Shown here: positions 50,774 through 58,601 of the stretch, in pieces
Position numbering within the stretch: position 1 is the stretch's first letter
How the letters are laid out: every line of letters begins with the position of its first letter
Source: Micromonospora terminaliae
GTDB taxonomy: Bacteria > Actinomycetota > Actinomycetes > Mycobacteriales > Micromonosporaceae
Reading direction: 5' to 3'
Assembly (NCBI RefSeq): GCF_009671205.1
Contig: NZ_CP045309.1
Coordinates: 1,550,001-1,614,000 of the forward strand
DNA: 64,000 bases
The notes under the pieces: generated by a model
What the model saw: only the letters and a program-made list of their open reading frames with translations
What the model was told of the DNA's origin: nothing
Databases searched by the model: none
Program-made: the position numbers and the translations under genes

Positions 50774-51550
50774 ATGCTGAGCGCTCAGGTACTTCCCGAC
50801 GGTTCCCGGGTGCGCTGGGTCGAGATCCCCGGCGCCGAGCCCACCCGTGTCTACGTTCACGGCCTCGGTGCGAGCTCCGCGCCCTATTTCTCCGCCACGC
50901 TGGCGCACCCCGCTCTGGCCGGCCACCGCTCCCTCATGGTCGACATGCTGGGTTTCGGGATCAGCGATCGTCCGCAGGACGCCTCCTACACCCTGCAGAT
51001 GCACGCCGACGTCCTGGCCCGCGCGCTCCAGCAGGCCGGGGTGAGCGGTGCCGACGTGGTCGCGCACAGCATGGGCGGCGCGGTGGCGGTCGCCCTGGCC
51101 ACGTCGCACCCCTGGCTGGTTCGCCGGCTCGTCCTTGTCGACGCGCCCCTCGATCCGGTGCGCGAGCTGCCCACCGCCAAGCGGCCGGGCAGTTCAGGCA
51201 TCGGGGTCTACCACACCGAGGAGGAGTTCCTCGATCGTGGCTGGGACGAGACGCTCGAGTTCGTCGGCCCCGAATGGGCGGCCACGATGCGCCTGGCCGG
51301 GCCGCAGGCCCTCTACCGCAGTGCCATGAGCCTGCTGCGCGGCACCGAGCCGGCGACGCGCGAGAGCCTGGAGAAGTTGTCCATTCCTCGCACGTTCCTG
51401 TACCCGGCGGCCGACGGGCCGCGGTTCGACGCCGATCGACTGGCCGGCGCGGGCATCGCCGTGGTGGCGGTCCCCGACTGCGGGCACAACATCATGCTCG
51501 ACAACGTGCGGGGTTTCGCCGGCGCGGTAGGAGCGGCGCTGCGCGACTGA
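50774..51550 (+). CDS. Alpha/beta-hydrolase
   Basis: A 258-residue cytoplasmic hydrolase of the epoxide-hydrolase/lipase-like fold. The oxyanion segment is VYVHGLGASSAPYFSATL, the nucleophile elbow is VAHSMGGAVAV (G/A-H-S-M-G-G) with Ser near residue 98, and the late catalytic histidine is in VPDCGHNIMLDN. An acid is probably in the FLYPAADGPRFDADRL segment. It has no signal peptide. Substrate unknown; PadR control suggests an aromatic or xenobiotic ester. The start at ATG 50774 follows the TATGGT promoter by seven bases; ATG 50762 would lie in the operator. Convergent with the GH87-like gene. Confidence 0.9.
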   Translation: MLSAQVLPDGSRVRWVEIPGAEPTRVYVHGLGASSAPYFSATLAHPALAGHRSLMVDMLGFGISDRPQDASYTLQMHADVLARALQQAGVSGADVVAHSMGGAVAVALATSHPWLVRRLVLVDAPLDPVRELPTAKRPGSSGIGVYHTEEEFLDRGWDETLEFVGPEWAATMRLAGPQALYRSAMSLLRGTEPATRESLEKLSIPRTFLYPAADGPRFDADRLAGAGIAVVAVPDCGHNIMLDNVRGFAGAVGAALRD

Positions 51551-51574
51551 GCCGATTTCGGAGTCGGCGGAGTC

Positions 51575-51605
51575 CGGCCCGGCGGGCAGGGTGCTCGCCG
51601 GGCCG
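51575..51605. terminator. Bidirectional terminator between the hydrolase and the GH87-like gene
   Basis: CGGCCCGGCG (51575-51584) pairs with CGCCGGGCCG (51596-51605) across 11 bases, between convergent stops at 51550 and 51623. Confidence 0.65.
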
Positions 51606-51622
51606 TTGTCGCAGGGCTCACC

Positions 51623-53677
51623 TCACCACGGGGTGGGAGGCGGCGGAGGCGTCACGGGTGGGCGGTCGTCGCAGGTGATGGTGTTCGGCAGGAGCCAGGG
51701 CGCGAGCCAGCCGCCGTCGTTGCCTCCGAGGTCGGTGAGGCTGAACTCCGACCCCGCCGGGGTGAAGTGGAACGACCCGCAGTTGTTCACGCCGACCGCC
51801 CCGACGTTGCGCGCGTCCACATTGGCGAAGGTGGCGGAGCCGGCGGTGCGGGCGCTCACCACCGAGGTGCCGGTGCCGTCGACGCGGATGTCCCGGAAGT
51901 GGACATTGCCGATGGACACGGCGTCCTTCACGGGCCAGTCGCTGACCAGCATGATCGCGTTGTAGGTGTTGTCCAGGTAGCGGTCGCCGACCACCTGGAT
52001 GTCGGCGTCGATGCTGCGGTCCAGCGCGTAGAACCAGATGGCGCCGAGGCCGATGTTCCAGTTCAGGTCGTACGTGCCGGCGCGGACCGTGGTGTTGCCG
52101 GTGATCTGGACCTGGCCGCCGAACGGCTCGGCGCCGAACCGGGAGCCGATCTGGATGGCGCTGCCCTCGCGGACGGGGTCGGCGACGAGGTTGTGCGAGA
52201 CGGTGAGGTCGGAGCCGCCGTAGAGGGCGATGCCGTTGGCGAGGACCGGGGACTGCACGGTGTTGTGGTCGAACGTGTTGTGTGCGTTGCCGGTCCGCTC
52301 CGACCACATGGCCAGGGCGTCGTCGCCGGTGTTGCGGATGAAGCTGTTCGAGATGGACGAGTGCGTGACGCCGGTGTGGAAGTTGAGGCCGTCGGCGATC
52401 TGGTCGGCGATGACGGTGCCGGTGACCCGCAGGTCGGTCATCGGGCCGTCGAACCACAGGCCGACCTTCGTGTGGTGCAGGTAGAGGCCGTCGACGGTGG
52501 AGTGGTTGAGCGCCCCGCCGATGCCGTTGACCTGATCGGTGTCGATGCGTTCGCGCACGTCGCCCTCGACGGCGAAGCCGGAGAGGTGGACGTTGCTGCT
52601 GCCGCCGTCGGCGGCGTCGCGGCCGTAGAAGCCGACGCCGGTGTGCACCGAGCCGTCGGGGGCCGGGGTGCCGAGGGCGACCTCGCGGCCCTTCACGACG
52701 GTGTACCAGCTGCCGGCGCCCGCGATCGTCACGTCGTCCACGATGATGTGCCGGTTCACCTGGTAGGTGCCGGGCGGCAGGTAGAGCGTGCGGTCCACCC
52801 GGCGGGCGTACGCGACGGCCCGGTCGAACGCGGCGGAGGACTCCCGGCGACCGGTCGGGTCGGCGCCGAAGGCCAGCACGTTCACGGCGTGGGGCAGTAC
52901 GTGGGGCGGGGCGACGAGGTGCGCGTCGAGCAGGTCGATGACCGTCCACGCGGCGGCCGTGCCCGTCGGCGCGGTCAGCCGGACCACCTCGCCGGCCCGG
53001 TGGGTGCGGCCCAGCAGCAGGCGCTGCTCGTCGTAGAAGTGGTGCGGCCGGAACGGCTTGGTGATGGTGGGCGCGGGCGTGGTGGCCGCCGGCACGCAGG
53101 AGCACTCGGTGATCCACCAGTCCGGGTGGAGCAGGTCGGCGCCGGGGTCGTTGGTGAACGGGTACTGGTTGTAGAGCCAGGCGTACTGGGAGGTGAGCGT
53201 CATGGTGCGGGCCGGGCCGTGCCCGACGGTGACGCGCAGCGGCGCGGTGATCCCGCCGCCGCCCGGCGCGTCGGGGATGCTGTACCGGACGGTGAGCGCG
53301 TTGGTGGCCCTCGGGAGGGTGAACTCGACGTACTGGCCGGGGGAGAGGCGCACGGCCCGCCGCCCGGACGCCTCGCCGGCGAGGGTGTAGGCGGCGCGGT
53401 CCGGGCCGATCACCGTGCCGGTGGTCGGGGCGTTCTCGGCCTCCTGCTCGACGAAGTCCACGGTGGCGCCGCTTTCGGAGACCAGCGCCGGGTCGAGCCC
53501 GGCCCGGGTGACCACGGGGGCTGGGCCGGCGGGGCCGGCGGCCAGGGCGGCGCTGCCGGACGGTACGGCCAGTGCGAGGGCGGCGGTCACCGCCCCGAGG
53601 ATCCTGGCGATCGGCACGGCCGGGCGACGGCCCGCCGCGCCTTCCACGCTCCACTGCATCGGACTACCCACTTTCAC
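51623..53677 (-). CDS. Secreted GH87-like beta-helix glucanase (alpha-1,3-glucanase/mycodextranase type)
   Basis: A 684-residue exported protein. A long N-region and a hydrophobic core around residues 25-45 (ILGAVTAALALAVPSG) form the signal. Residues about 60-250 hold a CBM35/6-like beta-sandwich (VDFVEQEAENAPTTGTVIG, AGEASGRRAVRLSPGQYVEF). The catalytic right-handed beta-helix (about 260-660) includes AFGADPTGRRESSAAFDRAV, NSFIRNTGDDALAMWS with the acidic pair Asp452-Asp453, and repeated short coils. This arrangement matches GH87 (D and DD catalysis), which hydrolyses alpha-1,3-glucan. The same protein without C-terminal discoidins has a close homologue at 60353. GTG 53677 or 53671 are possible starts. 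Divergent from the LacI gene; hydrolyses polysaccharide outside the cell. Confidence 0.75.
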   Translation of the reverse strand: MKVGSPMQWSVEGAAGRRPAVPIARILGAVTAALALAVPSGSAALAAGPAGPAPVVTRAGLDPALVSESGATVDFVEQEAENAPTTGTVIGPDRAAYTLAGEASGRRAVRLSPGQYVEFTLPRATNALTVRYSIPDAPGGGGITAPLRVTVGHGPARTMTLTSQYAWLYNQYPFTNDPGADLLHPDWWITECSCVPAATTPAPTITKPFRPHHFYDEQRLLLGRTHRAGEVVRLTAPTGTAAAWTVIDLLDAHLVAPPHVLPHAVNVLAFGADPTGRRESSAAFDRAVAYARRVDRTLYLPPGTYQVNRHIIVDDVTIAGAGSWYTVVKGREVALGTPAPDGSVHTGVGFYGRDAADGGSSNVHLSGFAVEGDVRERIDTDQVNGIGGALNHSTVDGLYLHHTKVGLWFDGPMTDLRVTGTVIADQIADGLNFHTGVTHSSISNSFIRNTGDDALAMWSERTGNAHNTFDHNTVQSPVLANGIALYGGSDLTVSHNLVADPVREGSAIQIGSRFGAEPFGGQVQITGNTTVRAGTYDLNWNIGLGAIWFYALDRSIDADIQVVGDRYLDNTYNAIMLVSDWPVKDAVSIGNVHFRDIRVDGTGTSVVSARTAGSATFANVDARNVGAVGVNNCGSFHFTPAGSEFSLTDLGGNDGGWLAPWLLPNTITCDDRPPVTPPPPPTPW

Positions 53678-53873
53678 CGGGGACGGGGGAGACGGTGGTG
53701 GCGTCGGCGCAGGGGCGCGCCCGCCGAAAGGTGCCCCATGTTATTCCCGGGCTTTGTCGATATTCAAGCGCCTCTTTGCCAAAATCTTGCGAGGTGGTTC
53801 ACCGCCCATCGCCCGCCCGTCGGGGCCGCACGCCAGCCCGGACCAGGCAACGGAGGCGCCGACCCTTGTTCAT

Positions 53874-53885
53874 TTCTTGCAAGAA
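53874..53885. promoter_or_regulatory. LacI-type operator upstream of the LacI gene
   Basis: TTCTTGCAAGAA is a perfect 12-base palindrome with the TTGCAA core typical of LacI-family sites. It lies eight bases upstream of the LacI -10 TACGAT (53893-53898) and in the gap to the divergent GH87-like gene. A weaker related half-site, TCTTGCGAG, is at 53786-53794. Confidence 0.7.
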
Positions 53886-53905
53886 TTAGACGTACGATTG
53901 CCGCC

Positions 53906-54907
53906 GTGACGAAACGCTTGACGGAGGTGGCCCGCAAGGCGGGCGTCAGCGAGGCCACCGTGAGCCGGGTGCTCAACGGGCGCGGGGGCGTGTCCGAGGC
54001 GACCCGGACGGCGGTGCTGACCGCGCTCGACGTGCTCGGTTACGAGCGCCCGACCAAGCTGCGCGGTGAGCGGGCCCGGCTGGTCGGCCTGGTCCTGCCG
54101 GAACTGCAGAACCCGATCTTCCCGGCGCTCGCCGAGGTGGTGACCGGCTCCCTCGCGCAGCGGGGCTTCACCCCGGCGCTCTGCGCCCGCACGATCGGCG
54201 GGGTCTCCGAGTCCGACTACGTCGAGATGCTCCTCGACCACCAGGTCTCCGGCGTGATCTTCGCGGGCGGTTCGTACGCCCTGGCCGACGCCACGCACGA
54301 GCACTACCGCCGGCTGACCGACCGGGGCCTGCCCGTGGTGCTGGTCAACGCCGGCGTCGACGAGCTCGGATTCCCCCGGGTCTCCACCGACGACGCGGTG
54401 GCGGTCGAGCAGGCGTACGGGCACCTGCGCTCGCTCGGGCACGAGCGGATCGGCATGGTGCTCGGCCCGGAGGGGCACGTCCCGTCCCGGCGCAAGCTGG
54501 CCGCGATGATCCAGGCCGCGGGCTGGGCCGACGACACCACGTACGTGGAGCGCTCCAGCTTCTCGATGGAGGGGGCGCGGGTCGCGGCGACCAAGCTGGT
54601 CGAGCGGGGTGTCACCGGCATCATCTGCGCCAGCGACGTGCTGGCCCTGGGCACCATCCGGGCGGCGCGGCGGCTCGGCTGCACGGTGCCGGCCGACGTG
54701 TCCGTGGTCGGCTTCGACGACTCCGCGTTCATGACCTGCACCGATCCGCCGCTGACGACCGTGCGGCAGCCGATCGAGACGATGGGGCAGGCCGCGGTGG
54801 ATCTGCTGGTCACCCAGATCGAGGGTGCCGGCGTGCTGCGCGACGAGCTGCTGTTCGAGCCCGAACTCGTGGTCCGCGGATCCACCGCACCCGCCCCCCG
54901 CCGCTGA
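53906..54907 (+). CDS. LacI-family repressor of the glucan locus
   Basis: A 333-residue repressor. The HTH is RLTEVARKAGVSEATVSRVL followed by the hinge ERPTKLRGERARLVGLVLP. The periplasmic-binding-like ligand domain fills residues 60-333 (FPALAEVVTGSLAQRGFTPA, SGVIFAGGSYAL, VSVVGFDDSAFM and TTVRQPIETMGQAAV are conserved). It probably binds an oligosaccharide or sugar phosphate and releases the operators at 53874 and at 55053. TACGAT (53893-53898) ends seven bases before GTG 53906, so the transcript is probably leaderless. It sits between a divergent GH87-like gene and the sugar ABC operon on the same strand. Confidence 0.93.
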   Translation: MTKRLTEVARKAGVSEATVSRVLNGRGGVSEATRTAVLTALDVLGYERPTKLRGERARLVGLVLPELQNPIFPALAEVVTGSLAQRGFTPALCARTIGGVSESDYVEMLLDHQVSGVIFAGGSYALADATHEHYRRLTDRGLPVVLVNAGVDELGFPRVSTDDAVAVEQAYGHLRSLGHERIGMVLGPEGHVPSRRKLAAMIQAAGWADDTTYVERSSFSMEGARVAATKLVERGVTGIICASDVLALGTIRAARRLGCTVPADVSVVGFDDSAFMTCTDPPLTTVRQPIETMGQAAVDLLVTQIEGAGVLRDELLFEPELVVRGSTAPAPRR

Positions 54908-54917
54908 CCATCTGACC

Positions 54918-54940
54918 TCGACGGACCCTCCGGCCGTCGA
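54918..54940 (+). terminator. Hairpin after the LacI gene
   Basis: TCGACGG (54918-54924) pairs with CCGTCGA (54934-54940) across nine bases, ten bases after the stop; modest stem. Confidence 0.5.
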
Positions 54941-55052
54941 CCGCTACCCGCGGTCGGCGGCCGTTTTGTCGTTGCCACCGGAGCTTCGGCGCTGCGGGGC
55001 TGTCAACATCTGTCGTCACAAAGTCGTGTCCTTTCACATCACGATCGAAACC

Positions 55053-55081
55053 TTGCCGCAATGAGTCGGCCTCGCTACAGT
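55053..55081 (+). promoter_or_regulatory. Promoter and likely LacI operator of the sugar ABC operon
   Basis: TTGCCG (55053-55058), a 17-base spacer and TACAGT (55076-55081) form a good promoter. The -35 is part of the palindrome TTGC-C-GCAA (55053-55061), whose TTGC/GCAA arms match the core of the LacI operator at 53874. Repression by the adjacent LacI is inferred. The leader to the ATG at 55177 is about 89 bases. Confidence 0.6.
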
Positions 55082-55176
55082 GACCCCACTCACACGCCGG
55101 CTGCGGCCGAGCGGTGGCGATCACGGCAGATCAAGCGAAGGCCATGGATACACCCGTTCCCCGAAGGGATGGACAG

Positions 55177-56556
55177 ATGTCCGTACCGCAGTACCGGAAG
55201 GCTGCGGCGATAGCGCTCGCGGCCGGCCTGGGGCTCAGCCTCGCGGCGTGCTCCACCAAGAGCGACGACGCCGGCAAGGACGCCAGCGGCAAGGTCACCA
55301 TCACCGTCGACTGCCAGCCGGTCGGCGCCCAGAAAGAGCTGCTGAAGAACTGGAATGACGACGTCGCCGAGTTCCAGCGGCAGAACCCGAACATCGTCAT
55401 CAAGAGCGTCAGCGTCGGCGAGCAGTGCAACAACCCGCCGGACTTCACGGCCCGCCTCGCCGGCGGCACCGTGACCGACGTCTTCTACGGATACATGACC
55501 GATCTCCAGCAGGTGCTCGACTCCGGTCAGGCCATGGACATCACGGAGTACGCCAACAAGGACACGGTCCCGACCTGGGACAGCGTCGACCCGGCGCTGA
55601 AGGAGGTCTTCACCGACGGCGGCAAGCTCTACGCCGTCCCGGTGAAGAACTACTCGATGGGCCTTGTCTACAACAAGGTCCTGTTCCAGCGGGCGGGCCT
55701 CGACGTGAACAACCCGCCCAAGACGTGGGCGGAGGTCCGTGAGGCGGCCAAGAAGATCTCGGCGCTGGGTGGCGGCATCGCGGGCTACTCGGAGTACAGC
55801 GCCGGCAACACCGGCGGCTGGCACTTCACCTCCCTGCTCTACTCGCAGGGCGGCCAGGTGCTGACCGAGGACGGCAAGAAGGCCGACTTCAACAACGCCA
55901 TGGGCAAGCAGGTCCTGCAGAACCTCAAGGACATGCGGTACGGCGACAACAGCATGGGCAGCCGCCAGTTGCTCCAGTGGGGCGACCTGCTGACCAACGC
56001 CGGCGCCGGCAAGGTCGGCATGTTCATCGGCGCTCCGGACGCCACCCAGGCGATCGTCAGCCAGTTCCAGGGCAAGTTCCAGGACTGGGCGATGAGCCCG
56101 CTGCCGGGCCAGGACGGTCCGGCGAAGGCGACGCTCGGCGGCGGCGAGGGCTACTTCTTCAAGAAGGGCCTCAGCCCGGAGCAGGTCAAGGCCGGTCTGA
56201 AGTGGATCGCGTACCAGAAGCTGACCCCGGGCAAGGGCCAGTTCGACTACGTCCGGGCCAAGCCGCAGAACTACCCGGTGGGCCTGCCGCAGCCGTTGCT
56301 GTTCAAGAACGGCAGCGACGCGCAGAAGCAGGAATTCGACCTGCGTAAGGCGAACGCGAATGTCGACACGGCCAACTTCGCGATCTTCGAGGCGAACCCG
56401 GTCCCGATCAAGGGGGAGCCCCGCAACGCGCAGGCGATCTACGCGGTGCTCGACGCGGCGATGTCCGGGGTCCTGACCAACCCGAACGCGAACATCGACG
56501 CGCTGCTCAAGACGGCGGAGGACAAGGTCAACCAGCTGCTGGCCGCCGGCAGCTGA
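55177..56556 (+). CDS. Sugar ABC transporter substrate-binding lipoprotein
   Basis: A 459-residue family-1 extracellular solute-binding protein. The signal peptide has the lipobox LSLAAC, anchoring it to the outer face of the membrane. VTITVDCQPVGAQKELLKNW starts the mature fold and VFYGYMTDLQQVLDSGQAMD contains the hinge. Together with the two permeases it should import an oligosaccharide (maltose-like or alpha-glucan-derived). ATG 55177 has GAAGGGATGG upstream; ATG 55144 is an alternative that would add unlikely sequence. A 14-base hairpin separates it from the permease genes, as is typical where the binding protein is needed in excess. Confidence 0.92.
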   Translation: MSVPQYRKAAAIALAAGLGLSLAACSTKSDDAGKDASGKVTITVDCQPVGAQKELLKNWNDDVAEFQRQNPNIVIKSVSVGEQCNNPPDFTARLAGGTVTDVFYGYMTDLQQVLDSGQAMDITEYANKDTVPTWDSVDPALKEVFTDGGKLYAVPVKNYSMGLVYNKVLFQRAGLDVNNPPKTWAEVREAAKKISALGGGIAGYSEYSAGNTGGWHFTSLLYSQGGQVLTEDGKKADFNNAMGKQVLQNLKDMRYGDNSMGSRQLLQWGDLLTNAGAGKVGMFIGAPDATQAIVSQFQGKFQDWAMSPLPGQDGPAKATLGGGEGYFFKKGLSPEQVKAGLKWIAYQKLTPGKGQFDYVRAKPQNYPVGLPQPLLFKNGSDAQKQEFDLRKANANVDTANFAIFEANPVPIKGEPRNAQAIYAVLDAAMSGVLTNPNANIDALLKTAEDKVNQLLAAGS

Positions 56557-56563
56557 GCCGACC

Positions 56564-56595
56564 GGCGTGGGGGCCGGCGCACCGGCCCCCACGCC
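56564..56595 (+). terminator. Intercistronic hairpin (attenuating/stabilising) after the binding-protein gene
   Basis: A perfect 14-base stem (56564-56577 with 56582-56595) with a CGCA loop lies between the substrate-binding and permease genes. In sugar ABC operons such hairpins raise binding-protein mRNA over downstream genes; here the role is inferred. Confidence 0.75.
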
Positions 56596-56637
56596 CCGCC
56601 CCGCACGTCCGGTCACCCCACTTCCGCAGGAGACGCC

Positions 56638-57591
56638 TTGGCGATCACCACCGTCCCGGGTACCACCAGACCACCGGGCCGCCGCGATCCGTACCCCTCG
56701 GCACGCCGCCGGGCGGGCCTCGGCCGCAAGGTACGGGACAACCTCACCGGGCACACGTTCCTGATCGGCGCGGTCGTCTGCTTCGCGGTCTTCTCCTGGT
56801 ACCCGATGGTCCGCGGCGTCGTGATGAGCTTCCAGCGCACCCGCCGGGGCGAGACCACCTGGGTGGGCTGGGACAACTACGCCCGCATCATCGACGACCC
56901 CAGCTTCTGGACCGCCTGGAAGAACACCTTCTACTTCACGGTCCTGGCGCTCGTCCTCGGGTACGCGGTGCCGTTCTTCGTGGCGATCCTGCTCAACGAG
57001 TTCCGCCACGCCAAGGGCTACCTGCGGATCCTGGTCTACCTGCCGGTGATGCTGCCGCCGGCCTCGGCGCTGTTCCTCTTCAAGTTCTACGCCTACGACC
57101 CCAGCGAGGCGGGGCTGTTCAACGCCATCCTGGCGGCGCTGCACCTGCCGACCTCGGAGTGGATGCAGTCGCCCGGGATGACCATGCCGGCCATGGTGCT
57201 CGCGTCCACCTGGATGAACATGGGCAGCGCGGTGCTCATCTACCTGGCGGCGCTGCAGAACATCCCCGGCGAGCTCTACGAGGCCGCCGAACTCGACGGC
57301 GCCGGGATCTGGCGCCGGATCCGGCACGTGACCATCCCGCAGACCCGGCTGATCCTCGCGCTCCTCGCGATGCTCCAGATCGTCGCCACCATGCAGCTCT
57401 TCATCGAGCCGCTGATCCTCGCCAACGGCGCGGGCACCGGGGACTCGGCGACGTCGGTCGCGTACCTCATCTACCAGCACGGGTTCTTCCAGAACGACCT
57501 CAACGGCGCCGCGGCGCTCGGCGTGATCATGCTCGTCGTGCTGGCCGGCTTCTCCGCCGTCTACGTGCGGCTCACCGCGAAACAGGACTAG
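56638..57591 (+). CDS. Sugar ABC transporter permease (MalF type)
   Basis: A 317-residue inner-membrane permease with six helices. The cytoplasmic EAA loop, which docks the ATPase, reads ELYEAAELDGAGIWRRIRHV then TIP. The opening TTG at 56638 has AGGAGA five bases upstream; the first 40 residues are basic and proline-rich. Transport partner of the downstream permease and the lipoprotein. No ATPase gene is present in the operon, so a shared MsiK-like ATPase encoded elsewhere is expected. Confidence 0.93.
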   Translation: MAITTVPGTTRPPGRRDPYPSARRRAGLGRKVRDNLTGHTFLIGAVVCFAVFSWYPMVRGVVMSFQRTRRGETTWVGWDNYARIIDDPSFWTAWKNTFYFTVLALVLGYAVPFFVAILLNEFRHAKGYLRILVYLPVMLPPASALFLFKFYAYDPSEAGLFNAILAALHLPTSEWMQSPGMTMPAMVLASTWMNMGSAVLIYLAALQNIPGELYEAAELDGAGIWRRIRHVTIPQTRLILALLAMLQIVATMQLFIEPLILANGAGTGDSATSVAYLIYQHGFFQNDLNGAAALGVIMLVVLAGFSAVYVRLTAKQD

Positions 57592-57603
57592 GACGGACGA
57601 GGA

Positions 57604-58491
57604 ATGGCACGAGACTCCGGGACCCGGACCCTCATCTCCCAGGCCCAGCTCGAACGCGGGCGCGGCCGGATCATCTACTGGACGCTGCTCGTCGTCGTCG
57701 TGGTGGGCTTCACGCTCGTCTTCATCGGGCCGCTCTACTGGATGGTCACGGGCGCGCTCAAGTCCGGTCAGGAGATCGCGCAGACCCCGCCGTCGCTGTT
57801 CCCGAAGGATCCGCAGCCGCAGAACTACGCCGACGCGTGGCACAACCTGGACCTCGCCAAGCTGCTGTTCAACACGTTCTACTACGCGACCGGAGCGGTG
57901 CTGTTCCAGCTCGTCCTGGACACGGCGGCGGCGTACTCGCTGTCGAAGCTCCGGCCGGTCTTCGGCAACGCGATCCTCGGCCTGATGCTGGCAACGCTGA
58001 TGATCCCGGCGATGGTCCTCATCGTGCCGCAGTACGTGACGGTGATCGACCTGCCGATCCTGCACCTCAACCTGCTCGACTCGCCGTTCGCCATCTGGCT
58101 GCCCCTGGTCGCGAACGCCTTCAACATCTTCCTGCTGAAACGGTTCTTCGACTCGATCCCCGAGGACCTGATGGCAGCGGCCTTCGTGGACGGGGCCACC
58201 CCGCTGCGCACGCTCTGGTCGATCATCCTGCCGATGTCGCGCCCCATCCTCGGCGTGGTCTCGATCTTCGCGGTGACGGCGGTCTGGAAGGACTTCCTCT
58301 GGCCGAAGCTCGTCATGCCGTCGCCGGAGACCCGGACGGTCAGCGTCGGCATCTACGCCTTCGCCGGTGGCACCCCCATGAACGTGGTGATCGCCGCCTC
58401 GCTGATCGCCGCCATCCCGACGGTCGTCGTCTTCCTGATCTTCCAGCGCAACATCATGTCCGGCCTGACCACCGGCAGCCTCAAGGGCTGA
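57604..58491 (+). CDS. Sugar ABC transporter permease (MalG type)
   Basis: A 295-residue inner-membrane permease with six helices. The EAA-like loop is EDLMAAAFVDGATPLRTLWS followed by IILP. The N-terminus has a cytoplasmic segment and the first helix VVVVVGFTLVFIGPLYWMVT. It starts 12 bases after the MalF-type gene and completes the heterodimeric channel. The alpha-glucosidase gene follows about 110 bases later, without a strong terminator in between, so read-through is likely. Confidence 0.93.
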   Translation: MARDSGTRTLISQAQLERGRGRIIYWTLLVVVVVGFTLVFIGPLYWMVTGALKSGQEIAQTPPSLFPKDPQPQNYADAWHNLDLAKLLFNTFYYATGAVLFQLVLDTAAAYSLSKLRPVFGNAILGLMLATLMIPAMVLIVPQYVTVIDLPILHLNLLDSPFAIWLPLVANAFNIFLLKRFFDSIPEDLMAAAFVDGATPLRTLWSIILPMSRPILGVVSIFAVTAVWKDFLWPKLVMPSPETRTVSVGIYAFAGGTPMNVVIAASLIAAIPTVVVFLIFQRNIMSGLTTGSLKG

Positions 58492-58601
58492 CCCCGCCGG
58501 AGAACACCGGCGAAACCTCCCGTGGCGACCGACGACCGTTCGCCCGACACATCCAGGTCCGGCGGACTCCGCCGACGTACCGACGCAGAAAGCAGGTGCT
58601 C

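Noticed and set aside
55090..58065. 991-residue minus-strand open frame
   Set aside because: Antisense to the ABC transporter genes, arginine/glutamate/aspartate-biased shadow sequence.
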